A DNA stretch of 55,535 bases from Pelomyxa schiedti (taxonomy: Eukaryota; Evosea; Pelobiontida; Pelomyxidae): positions 929-56,463 of the forward strand of contig JAHLWZ010000213.1 in assembly GCA_020536535.1 (NCBI GenBank), in the 5' to 3' direction. The notes below the pieces were generated by a model that worked only from the letters and a program-made list of their open reading frames with translations, was not told the origin of the DNA and searched no databases. This document shows positions 46,171-55,535 of this stretch, piece by piece (within the stretch, counting starts at the first letter, position 1; each line of letters opens with the position of its first letter). The position numbers and the translations under genes are program-made.

Positions 46171-48246
46171 ATGGCTGATGAAAACGGTGAAACAACAGAA
46201 CCAACTGAGCTGCCCCTGTCAAACGAAAACGAAAATTATGAGGAAGAACAGGAACAAGAGAACCAGGAAGAGGAGGACCCATTTGGTGGTTTTTCATTTG
46301 AAAACTTCCAATCATATAAGGCTCCAAGGGCCAAACCAACTCCAGGATTTGTTTTAAGAGACCAAATCAGAGCCAATGTGGAACAGGCTCATGTACTTTG
46401 GTCAATAGTGATCCCACTATTGCGGCAATTTGGTGGGGCCAGTGGGCCGATAATGTCCATGGCCGAGGTATATTGGCCCCTGAGGAGAATGATCCTGAGG
46501 GAACATATATCAAGGTATGTGGGAATGGGGGGAACATTGAGGGAATGCTGTAGAGTGGCTGCTCCGAAGTGTGTTGAGATACTTGTGAGTGGAGATATTT
46601 GGCAGGGAGGGGCTTCCAAGAGCGAAAAGGCCGACACGCTGAAGGAACAGTATGGGAGGAACATTGACGGAGGGGAACTGGCTAAAATGGGAACTGTGAA
46701 GTGGGGATTTTTGAATGATGCAAAGCCGACGGCAGTTAAAACGGGAGCGAAAGAAGGAATTGAAGCTGTGAGGGCTGAAAAAAAGAGGAAAAAGGCAGTG
46801 ACTGTTGTGCTTGGGTTCATACGCGAGGCATTGAAGGGGAGTAACTTGTACATGGTGGACTGGTTGCTCGAAGAAGGACAGTTCCCACTGGAGGAGCTGA
46901 AATCGAACGCGCTTGAGCTCCTTCGCTCCGCTTGCGGAGCAAGTAACACCAAATCTCTGGTGTGGCTGGTACAGAATGGCTGTTATACGCTGCCCAGTAG
47001 CTCCTTTTGGCAGCTCTTTCAGTCTGTATGCACCAACGCTTGCCTGGATGTGTGCCAGTGGCTAGTTCAGAACGCTCCGGAGGTGGAGGAAGTGCTGACC
47101 AGGTCACCTAGCGCACCCTATCAGTGCGTTGGTACTGCCTGTGTCTCTGGCAATTTGCCTGTTGCCAAGTGGCTTTGCGATGCATACCATCTATCTCTTG
47201 GTCCTGAAAACCGATCAACTAACACACCAATTCTCAGGAACGCTTTGTTCAAGGCTGCATCCGGGGGCCACTCCGAAACAGTTAAATGGTTATTGGAGAC
47301 CTTTCCACCAAATCACCTTGATCTGTACTACGTCTTGAATTCGTACGGGAAAAATCTGCTGCCTGTACTTCAGTACATTGTAGAAACGTACAATATGGTG
47401 GTTCTATCACCCGACCAACCCTCGAGGGAAGCCTTCTACCGGCATATGTTTACAATGAACCTAACGGAAACATTCCTATGGCTGATATCCAGGTTCCCAA
47501 ATGTGAAGGACGAACTCCGATTCCAATCCGTAGAATTGGTCCGCGGTTCACTAAGCATGATGGGGAATGGGGAGTTTCTCCGGATCGTAGTGGAGAAGCT
47601 GAACCTGGGGAAGGCACAAATACCACTACACGAGACAATCAGGGAGAGCATCACGCACGATCTGGGCACTCTAAATTGGCTTATATCCACCCTCAACATA
47701 ACGGCAGAAGATATGCACGGTCCTCTACCATACAGCCATGGTTCACTCTTAGGATCAGCTTTGAATTATGTTGCCTTGGTTCCCTCGTACAAAAAACCCC
47801 TAGAGACAATGATCCGCCTTCACAACAACTTTAAAATCACCCAAGCCGAGTTGATTGACTCACACCTCGGCACCAGCTCGGTTCTAACTACGGCCGCCCT
47901 CTCCACCAACCTGGAGATATCCCAATGGTTGCTCCACACATTTCCAGAGTGCATTCCATCCCAGCTTTCAAACTTCACCAAAAAGCACCTGTGCTGCACA
48001 TGGGTTGCAAAAGGCTGGCTTCCAGCCGCCGTCCACGCCCTCGAGGAACTGTCTCTGGACCCGGCATTGATTGACCTGGGTGCCTTTACCAATGGCTGCT
48101 GTCATTGTAGTGACAACACTGTGGCTTTGTACCTCCTTTCAAAGCACGAATTCCCTATGACATACTACAAGGCTGTGTTGATGGCGTCTCAAAATAAAAA
48201 GGACCACCAACACCTGGTGGGTATTTTTCGAAAAAAATTGCTATGA
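46171..48246 (+). CDS. Ankyrin-like repeat protein, intronless, 691 residues
   Basis: One exon. An acidic N terminus (ENYEEEQEQENQEEED) is followed by a helical region and then divergent ankyrin-like units of the type found in large amoebal and giant-virus families: LKSNALELLRSACGASNTKS, LPVAKWLCDAYHLSLG, LFKAASGGHSETVKWLLETF, TTAALSTNLEISQWLLHTF, HCSDNTVALYLLSKHEF. The canonical TPLH signature is mostly absent, so blades were recognised by helix pattern. No enzyme domain is seen. It ends 40 bp from the RIO1 stop. Confidence 0.85.
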   Translation: MADENGETTEPTELPLSNENENYEEEQEQENQEEEDPFGGFSFENFQSYKAPRAKPTPGFVLRDQIRANVEQAHVLWSIVIPLLRQFGGASGPIMSMAEVYWPLRRMILREHISRYVGMGGTLRECCRVAAPKCVEILVSGDIWQGGASKSEKADTLKEQYGRNIDGGELAKMGTVKWGFLNDAKPTAVKTGAKEGIEAVRAEKKRKKAVTVVLGFIREALKGSNLYMVDWLLEEGQFPLEELKSNALELLRSACGASNTKSLVWLVQNGCYTLPSSSFWQLFQSVCTNACLDVCQWLVQNAPEVEEVLTRSPSAPYQCVGTACVSGNLPVAKWLCDAYHLSLGPENRSTNTPILRNALFKAASGGHSETVKWLLETFPPNHLDLYYVLNSYGKNLLPVLQYIVETYNMVVLSPDQPSREAFYRHMFTMNLTETFLWLISRFPNVKDELRFQSVELVRGSLSMMGNGEFLRIVVEKLNLGKAQIPLHETIRESITHDLGTLNWLISTLNITAEDMHGPLPYSHGSLLGSALNYVALVPSYKKPLETMIRLHNNFKITQAELIDSHLGTSSVLTTAALSTNLEISQWLLHTFPECIPSQLSNFTKKHLCCTWVAKGWLPAAVHALEELSLDPALIDLGAFTNGCCHCSDNTVALYLLSKHEFPMTYYKAVLMASQNKKDHQHLVGIFRKKLL

Positions 48247-48286
48247 GGGAATGAAGAGAACTTGTTTTGAGTATTTACCACTGTAA

Positions 48287-50832
48287 TTAGGGCTTCTTGG
48301 ATTTATCTTGGCTCTTTTTTTGTGCCTTTTTGATGATTTTGTTCTTGTCCTTCTTCTTCAGCTTCTTCTTCCTTTTTTCTCGGTTTTCTTCTTTGACTCT
48401 CTTCTTATCATCCTGGTAACGAATCAGTGGGTTGTCTTTGTATTTGTAGTACCTTTCTTCTTTTTTTCTCTTCAGGGTCTTTCGAACTGGGTTTTTTCAC
48501 CTTGGGTACCATGATACCATCGTCACCGTCATCAGAATCATCGTCACTGTCTTCACTTCCGGTAGAGTCGGTTTCATTGTCACTTTCCTCCCTTTCACTG
48601 GATATGGAGGTTGGCTGGGCAACTGGAAGTGAAGAAGTAGTAGTTGTATTGGAATGCTGTACAGGTTCAACCTCTGTATGTTGTGGTGTTGGTTGTGGTG
48701 ATGGAATTCTCACAGTTTGTGTTGGAGTTGAAGTTGAAGTTGCCAGTGGTTTTTCATGTGCTTCTGGGGTGCTTGGAGCAGATGAGTCTTGTGTCAATGT
48801 CTTGGGTTCACCTGTGTCTACCTTTTTGCCGTTGGTCAGATAAATAGTGTCGGGTTGCGAAATTGCATTTACATCAGACTTTTTCGCGGTTGTTTGCTCT
48901 AAGCCGGCCACCTTATCATACAGAACCTGGGTATGAATTGGAAGATGGAAGATTTGAAAGGAGAATGACCGGTGGTGCCCGCTCTCTTTCAAAAATATCA
49001 CGTTCAGCATTTGTCACTTGAGAAAGGGTGCGTGGTATATACGAGTTCAAGAATACTGCCTCTTGTACTTGTGCAGAGTCGGGCCCACTGCGTGTACGCT
49101 GCGATCTTTGATGGGCCTACAAAAACTGAGAACCAGCCAACTCATAATTAAATTCTTATTGCATCTTATAGAAAGGTACTTCAACGAGATAGTTGTCAAT
49201 ATTATCTATGGTCAGCACAGTAACAAAGTCAAAGAGCTCCTTTGCTGTCAGTACACTGACTACAAACAGATAAGGTACAAAGGTTTTGGGGGGGAACCAT
49301 CAAACTTACCACCCTTTTTAGAGAAATAATCATTAATATTAGTGCAATCCATGCGAAGGAAGTCCAAGGCGTGAGGGTGGTCATGCTCCACCGACTGGGA
49401 GACATCTATTATCCAAAGCTTCCCCTGAAAATATCTGCCAAATTCGATATGTGTGCATAAACTGGATAACATACAACATATTGTATTCACTCAAGTCCGC
49501 GTGAACGAGTTTGCACTGATGATACATTGTCCTCATCATTCTAATACATTGATCATATGCTTCTTGTAGCTTGCTTTCTGTCAACGTTGCATCCTTAAGA
49601 CGAGGGGCTGGCCTAAAATTTTCAACAATTTACAGTGGGTCAAAGTTGGATACACACCAGCCATCTTTTCCAAGAAATTGCATAACTAAAACATGACTGC
49701 GCATAATTACTGGTTTTGGAGAAGGAATTCCAGCCATTTGAAGCCTGTTGAGATTTCGTACTTCTTTTTCAGCCCAGACCTTAGGGAGTATTGGAGTGAA
49801 CAAGTTTTACAAAGAAAAAACATGTTCCTACCTGGACCATTTTTCGTGGGTTGTGCTTGCAGTACCCTCTTCGATACCTAAATTCCCCTTCTACATAGCG
49901 CTCTCGATCTTTGAAAACAAGAATACTTGTTTTGTACACCTAGACTCAGTGGGAAAAAAAAGTGACTTGGAAGGAATACCTTTACAGCCAATTCAACTTG
50001 CTCTGGTAGCTCTTGTAGTTGTTGGTCTGTCATGGCTGTGCTATATGTGTTGCTGCATGCTCGAAGTCCACCCCCAATGGCATAGTAAACATTTGCTTCT
50101 TTGCCAGTGCTTATGCAACCATGTATCTCTGTTAGTACTCCACGGTTCAGGAGTTTGAGAAGAACAAGCCGGGTCCTTGGATCCAATACTAGTTTACTTT
50201 GTGATTACAGTTTGCAGGAAAATTTGGCATACCCTGCTCATTAGTGGCTCTGTCGGCACGTTCTCTGATGCTACAAACTTGCTTAAGAGAAAGCATTTTG
50301 ATATGGTAGAGTACTTGAGGCCGACATGGTCCTTGGCTGCCTTAGCATTGAAAACATTGGTTGGCAGCGAGTGTATCACTTGATCCAAGTGCACCTTACC
50401 ACCAGATATGATACTGGTGGACGTTTTTATCGAAAAATCGTCCAGTTGTGGGCCCACATCAGTGAACTCTTTAGGAAAACTTATTAAGGAATTCAAGAAA
50501 TCCCCATTCATCTCACCAAAGAGGAAAAAGAAAAATAAATACCCACCCAACAACTCGTCGCCATCGCTGTCGTCGTAATCGTCGTCGTCGTCATCGGCGC
50601 GCCGTCTTCGCGGCATTCCGCCGGACTTGGCAGTTGCATCTTTCCGCCGTTTCGGATCGTGAACGTCGGTCGTTTTTTCCAGGCGATCATCAGCTACGCT
50701 GCTGACATCTACTTGAGCGTCTACGTCGACACGCGTAGTTGTAGGTCCACCACTGCTGGCCTTGTGTTTGGTCTTTGTCTTTGATCTGGAGGCTGTGGTA
50801 GATGTCGTCGTCGTCGTAGTAGTTGTGGACAT
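48287..50832 (-). CDS. RIOK1: RIO1 atypical protein kinase
   Basis: Kinase/ATPase for final cytoplasmic maturation of 40S subunits. Multi-exon; start [15 protein letters not shown] at 50832 in a GC-rich exon with a D-rich run. Family landmarks: [21 protein letters not shown]-loop [39 protein letters not shown], catalytic [13 protein letters not shown], metal-binding [29 protein letters not shown] and [10 protein letters not shown]. The C-terminal tail is long, S/T/E/D-rich, and finishes with a lysine-rich nuclear/ribosome-binding segment ([15 protein letters not shown]). Confidence 0.96.
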
Positions 50833-51222
50833 TTCGGCCTTGAGCGTTGTGAGGCAATAAAAAAAAAAAAAAAGAAATATTCGGCGATAGCAGATTGATT
50901 GCGTGTTGTCAGAAATAGCACAATGACAACTAACGAACGCCACCATGTTCAGATACAAAATGGGAGGGTTAGGGGGAGAAGGACCTGTTGGAGAAAGTGT
51001 TACCTTCACTGATTGAGGTTTCTTTTACCTGACATCAAAGTCGTTGACAAGCAAGAAGCTCTCGACAATGCAGTTAACTCTAACTAGGTGGCGAATCCCC
51101 GGAGATCTAGTTACCACTAGTGGTTTGATCCACCATCATCGAGGACCCATCACGAGTTTACCGGTGAATCGCCAGTCTTGATCTTTCGAAAGGAAAGAAA
51201 AAAGAGAGAGTAACAATAACGG

Positions 51223-52630
51223 ATGGGGGCGAGTGACAGCCGGTCGTCGGTGAGCACGAGGGGAACCAGGGGCGACGGGGAATCCACCACAGCGTCGTCT
51301 TCGTCGTCGTCGTCTACGTCCAGAAGCGCGAGGGTGGAGGAGCCTTACAGATTCGTGGCCAACCGAGAGAAGTACGAGTCGTTGGAGATGGTGCAAGACG
51401 GTTTGGCAAAGGCTGGTTTGGAGAGCTCAAACCTAATTATTGGTACCTATTCTTTTGTGTTATATCTTTTTTTTTTTTTTTTTATTCCCCTTTTTGGTAG
51501 TGACCTGGTAACTTTTTGTTTTTGGTTTCTTTCTTAGCACCATGTGTTAGTTTAAGTAATAGTTTTGAACAGGGATTGACTACACAATCAGCAATACTGA
51601 TGCTGGCAAAAACTCGTTCTTTGGGAGGTCACTACACGCAATTGAAGAGGGTTTTCCTAATCCTTATCAACAAGTAATAGCTACTGTGGGACGTACACTA
51701 GAGGTGAATTCCCTACAACAACTTCCAGTTTCATAAAACAAAAATAGAGATTTGATGATGACAAACTCATACCCGTATTTGGGTACTCCCTCCCCCACTA
51801 TATTTGTCACTCCTTACAACAGTTGCAAGTTTTGGAGACCAGACAACCAAGGATAAGGCAATATTTGCTTTTTACCAAGACCATGTTTGCCACGGCTTTG
51901 AGGAGGTTTTGCAGAGGTACAATCAGTTGACACCCACAATCAAGCTCGGTGGTCCCACATCCTTTGCACCTGTTATAAGGTATTCTATGAACTTTGTGTT
52001 ACTGATATTAAGTCACTTCGATTGTTAGGAATGCAATTGAAATAGTGAAGAGGGAACGTGCTTATCACATACTCATCATTATTGCTGGTGACTCCCCTTT
52101 ATTTACCGTGATTACTCTAAATTTCTGTTCCAAGATGGCCAAGTTACACATGATAGTGAATTTTGCCATGCGACTGCCGAGACAATTGCTTCTATTGTGG
52201 AGGCCTCCAGTTACCCTTTATCAATTATTGTCGTTGGTGTAGGTTGTTCTTCAATTGTACGTAATTAGCACCTAATTCAACAAAAGGTGATGGCCCTTGG
52301 GATCAGATGGAAGAGGTTTTTACAGCCTTCTTTCTCGTTTTTAAACTAAGTTATCGAACAGTTTGACTCACAACTGCCAGAAAGAAAGTTCGATAACTTC
52401 CGGGTATATCTTCGCATAGAAAAAAATGTAATAACTCGCACACAGTTCGTAGACTACTTCAATACCATAAATCAAGTGACGACTGGTGGCCCAGAGCAAA
52501 AAGATATTGCTTTTGCAATAGCTGCTCTCCAGGTACAAGTCTTAGTACATGACACTGAAGTCCTTCAGCTGACTCAGTACAGGAAATCCCGGATCAGTAC
52601 ATTGCCATTCGAAAGTTACATCTTCTGTAG
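51223..52630 (+). CDS. Copine/RGLG-type von Willebrand A domain protein
   Basis: Multi-exon. An S/T/R-rich GC-rich head precedes a full copine-type VWA domain: GIDYTISNTDAGKNSF, RSLHAIEEGFPNPYQQVI, FDDDKLIPVFGFGD, HGFEEVLQRYNQL, GPTSFAPVIRNAI, YHILIIIADGQV, EASSYPLSIIVVGVGDGPWD, LPERKFDNF and a closing EIPDQYIAIRKL. The MIDAS residues (DxTxS-like DYTIS, D of IADGQV) are retained. There are no C2 domains (copine) and no C-terminal RING (plant RGLG ligases): the protein stops directly after the A domain. Confidence 0.9.
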
Positions 52631-52745
52631 ACTACATACTCCGTTTTGCCTTTTTCTTTTGTACAAATGGTTTTTGGCAAAATAACTGTTCTTTTTTCTT
52701 TAGTCTGTAATCTAGATTCCCTAATAGTGTGGTGTTAACTGACTT

Positions 52746-54578
52746 TCACAGCTTGTCGAGCCTTTCAACAAACGGTGCCAAGTCCTTTCTTGCCGCGGCC
52801 ATAATTTGGGGTGCAAAGAATTCCCACAGGAAATGCTCAAACTTGGGCCTCAGCTGGTTCTCGGCATAGTTACGCAGCCATTCTGTGTATTTCGGCACGT
52901 TCTTATCTGAGTGGCTCTCCACTGTGACATTACGGACGGCTTCTTCCCAGAGCTCCGGGGTGGAGTATTTCTTGGCCTCCTCGAATATAGCGGTCCGGCC
53001 GGCGGAATCCATGGTTTCTGCTCTCTTCGTGGCCGGCTGTGCTGTCTCGATGTCGGCTCTTACTTTGTTGTATGCTTCGATTTGCTCTGGTGTCAGGTAT
53101 TTGTTTACGTACCATTTCCCCAACCCCGCGGTGAGTCCAGGAAGCATGTAGGTCTTTAGGTCACCCCACAGATAGCACATGATCTCCTCGGTGGCTTCTT
53201 TCTTTAGATCAGCATCAAGCTCTTCAGATAGTCCCACAATGTCTCTACTCTTCTCTGGGAACCCCTGCTCTTGTAAGTGCTGCACTGCTTTCCTGAATCT
53301 TGCTTCCACATTCCACATATTTCCAATAGTGTCCACTATGCCTTCTACAGTTAGTGTTTGGACGGTGGCGTGGTCGACTCCCCTATTGTGCTTCTCTTTG
53401 AATTTGGAAGCAAGAACCTTGCTGATGCGGGGAGGAGCATCCTTTACATTCGGAGGAATGTCGAACAGCTTTATGACATATCCCTCGACATCAGTGCCCC
53501 CAAGGCAGGAAGTAATCTTCCCCTCATTGATGAACCTCTCACACACCACGTGCGGGTCGTCATTGCCCTCAGAGGGAGCGTTGTGCACAAACACAGTCTG
53601 CACACATTCCAGGCCGATTCTCCCAGATTCCTGCGCCAGTTCGTCCGGAGTGAAATAGCGGCCTCCAGTGACATTCTTGGAGTAAGCTTCGTACGCGGCG
53701 CCGGACTGTCCCACAGAGTCCGGGCAGAATATGTCGTACAGGATGACATATCTCTTTGGCCGCCTTTCGTACACACTCACGTTGTGGATTGGCTTGCCGA
53801 GGTACTCGCCGTGGTATATGAGCCCTGGGCTCAGCAAGTGCTTTATTCCCTCGAGGGCGTGGACCGCGTTGAGAAACATTGGGTTGGAGGCCAGGTCCTT
53901 CCCATGATTGTCGAACACCAGGCTCGATTGGCCGCCGCTAACAGCGGAATCCGCGGCTGCGACGGAGGAAGTGGGAGTCGAACTGGAAGCGGCACTGGCA
54001 CTGACGTCGGAAGGAGGTAATTCTGAAGAAGCAGAAGTTGTTGATGATGTTGGTGTTGATGCAGAGGGAGAGGAAGGGGAGGAGGGCGGAATTATGGGAG
54101 CGGGAGTGGGAGTGGGAGGATTTACCCTGACGGCGAAAGTGAGCTGGCTGCCGTCAATTTTTTCCTGGACGTACCATTTGGTGTCCGCGGGCCATTTTGC
54201 AGCGCTCTTGGGCCCGAGGACTGAGAAAGACGGGTAGGCGATCTTGTTACCCCCCGTCGCCACGATATTATGGGAGCCACCCGGGGCCTTGGGACCGGGG
54301 TTTGCCCCGCCACCCCTGTTGCCTTTTGCGGCAGTTGCCTTCTTACCGGGCGTATCAACACCCTTTTCGGTCGCAGTCGTAGTAGCAGTCGTCGAAGCAG
54401 ACGAGGTGGTTGGTGGTGACGTCACGTCGACAACTGCCACCCCCGTGGAGGTGCTACTGGGTTTTTCAGGGACAACAACAGCACTGACAGGGGGCTGTGC
54501 AGTTGCTGAGGTGTCGTCATCGTGGGATGGTGCTGGCGTGGTGGTCGTTGCTGTCGCCGCTGGCTTATTCTCGTCCAT
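52746..54578 (-). CDS. RNA ligase-family protein, intronless, 610 residues
   Basis: A covalent nucleotidyltransferase of the RNA ligase domain family. The first ~115 residues are T/A/P-rich. Motif I is KIDGSQ (Lys140 would take AMP). Motif III YHGEYLGKP, motif IIIa-like YVILYDIFCP, motif IV VEGYVIKLF and motif V ASKFKEKH follow, so the active site appears complete. A 75-residue P/S/A-rich stretch sits between motif I and the next strand. The C-terminal ~250 residues are helical and of unknown relation. Such enzymes seal nicked or broken RNA; the physiological substrate is unknown. It has no intron and is divergent from the LOTUS gene. Confidence 0.87.
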   Translation of the reverse strand: MDENKPAATATTTTPAPSHDDDTSATAQPPVSAVVVPEKPSSTSTGVAVVDVTSPPTTSSASTTATTTATEKGVDTPGKKATAAKGNRGGGANPGPKAPGGSHNIVATGGNKIAYPSFSVLGPKSAAKWPADTKWYVQEKIDGSQLTFAVRVNPPTPTPAPIIPPSSPSSPSASTPTSSTTSASSELPPSDVSASAASSSTPTSSVAAADSAVSGGQSSLVFDNHGKDLASNPMFLNAVHALEGIKHLLSPGLIYHGEYLGKPIHNVSVYERRPKRYVILYDIFCPDSVGQSGAAYEAYSKNVTGGRYFTPDELAQESGRIGLECVQTVFVHNAPSEGNDDPHVVCERFINEGKITSCLGGTDVEGYVIKLFDIPPNVKDAPPRISKVLASKFKEKHNRGVDHATVQTLTVEGIVDTIGNMWNVEARFRKAVQHLQEQGFPEKSRDIVGLSEELDADLKKEATEEIMCYLWGDLKTYMLPGLTAGLGKWYVNKYLTPEQIEAYNKVRADIETAQPATKRAETMDSAGRTAIFEEAKKYSTPELWEEAVRNVTVESHSDKNVPKYTEWLRNYAENQLRPKFEHFLWEFFAPQIMAAARKDLAPFVERLDKL

Positions 54579-54792
54579 GAACGGAACAAAAGTGTTGGGT
54601 GATTTTTCTTTGAAGTAAGTCGGCGGTTTCTAGTTTCAGGAAGTCCTCCAATTACAAAAAAATAAAAGATATTTATCTCATGCAGCAAGTGTTATTCCTC
54701 TGAGAGGGAGCACCACCTCAGAAGTGTCCATCACGAAGCAGGGAAAGAACTTTTTGATTTTGAGATAAATTAAGGGGTAATAGATCTGTAAA

Positions 54793-55535
54793 ATGTCGTA
54801 CCGGGCACTGGTCGAGTTGTAAGTGACCTCCGGCGGGTTTTTAGTTGACTGGTTTTGCTTAGGGCACTTGTGGAGTGTGGGGATAAAATTGTGGGAAAGT
54901 CCACCAGGCAACTCAACTCTGGTTTGGGTTCATTTCGTTTCTTTGTTTGGTGTTATTTGTTTTATAGTTTGTATCTTGGTCATCTCAAAATACCTTGCTG
55001 AAATGTTTCTTAGCACTGCTTGGGGCATTTTTGAAAAAACACCCAAGTTACAAAAAGACTCACAGTACTGATTGGAAGACAACTGGGTTTAAAACCCTGA
55101 CAGGATTTGTGGAACACCTGGAAAAAAGGGGGTGTATGTGATCCCCTTACTTATTTTGGTGGATACTTTTCCCTAAGTTTGACCACAGTTGTCAAACTTT
55201 CAGGAAATACAATTACCGCGGTGCCAGTTTTTAAAGCCCCCGCAGCTGCCGATTCTGACACAGACTCAACTATTACGGATGATACTTCCAGTGGTATCTG
55301 GCAGTTGGCTGCCTTAATATTACCTATACCTTCATAGATGATTCCTCCGAAATCTCCGAATCTGAAGACACCTCAGAAAATGACACAGAGTCTGACGCAA
55401 GCGAACCTGAGCCTTCTCTGTCAACCCCTACTGTGACGCTCCCCCTAAAGACATCCCCCTTTGGAAGTTTTCTTTGTTTTTCCTTTGCCCTTCCCTTTCC
55501 CTTTTGATTTACTCTTCCCGCCTTCCTCACCATCA
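54793..55535 (+). CDS. LOTUS (OST-HTH) domain protein, N-terminal part cut by window edge
   Basis: Exons 54793-54818, 54863-54921, 55014-55131, 55178-55293 and one from 55338 join in phase. They give MSYRALVELALVECGDKIVG, RALL-type helix NSALLGAFLKKHPSY, DWKTTGFKTLTGFVEHLEKR and LTTVVKLSGNTITAVPVF: the winged helix of LOTUS domains (TDRD5/7, Oskar, MARF1), which bind RNA G-quadruplexes or Vasa-type helicases. A long S/D/E-rich segment follows. The frame meets a TGA at 55505, but a splice donor may precede it; the gene probably continues beyond the window. Confidence 0.8.

Noticed and set aside
55324-55533. Basic minus-strand frame at the right edge (MVRKAGRVNQKGKGR)
   Set aside because: The plus strand carries LOTUS exons with matching phases through the same DNA, so the minus frame is probably a shadow of the S/D/E-rich segment.

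Overview
This window is nuclear DNA of a compact, intron-rich unicellular eukaryote. About 26 protein genes and 6 tRNA genes fit into 55.5 kb on both strands. Introns are short (mostly 43-100 nt, GT-AG) and TAA, TAG and TGA all act as stops, so the code is standard. A slime-mould-type seven-helix receptor, a classical actin, cyclase-associated protein, ankyrin-type and Q/P-rich proteins suggest a free-living amoeba (Amoebozoa), but this is inference; no rRNA or mitochondrial marker is present. Where I give exon coordinates I joined exons by hand using splice consensus, reading phase and family similarity. For CAP, TMEM120, the PHD protein, OBAP, the receptor, NAA20 and RRP8 the exon lengths add up to an exact multiple of three.

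Left part (0-15 kb): edge of an unknown minus gene; cyclase-associated protein (CAP); a DEAD-box helicase with a DEVD box; about 2 kb I cannot resolve; an intronless unknown gene; actin; a kelch protein; TMEM120; a tRNA-Arg. Middle (15-33 kb): a 15-exon PHD-finger protein; an ionotropic-glutamate-receptor-like channel; eIF2-beta; a DUF4019 protein; an oil-body-associated (DUF1264) protein; a cAMP-receptor-like GPCR; NatB catalytic subunit NAA20; a RING-H2 protein; a coiled-coil protein; an ABCG half-transporter. Right part (32-55.5 kb): an RRM plus Maelstrom-domain protein; a Barentsz/CASC3-like protein; an ATG1/ULK kinase; five clustered tRNAs (Thr, Val, Arg, Lys, Phe); the rRNA methyltransferase RRP8; lipin; an intronless ankyrin-like protein; RIO1 kinase; a copine-type VWA protein; an intronless RNA ligase; and the start of a LOTUS (OST-HTH) protein.

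Most genes are housekeeping: actin dynamics (actin, CAP), ribosome assembly and translation (helicase, RRP8, RIO1, eIF2-beta, tRNAs), membrane lipid (lipin, TMEM120), N-terminal acetylation (NAA20) and autophagy (ATG1). The less ordinary content is RNA-related: a Maelstrom domain that keeps the DxE of an exonuclease and carries an RRM, a LOTUS protein and a stand-alone RNA ligase. Other oddities are a receptor channel without the canonical ligand-binding arginine, a eukaryotic spliced DUF4019 gene, an arginine tRNA with anticodon GCG, and strong GC enrichment at the 5' ends of many genes. There is no operon-like logic; neighbours are unrelated but very tightly packed, with convergent stops as little as 40 bp apart.
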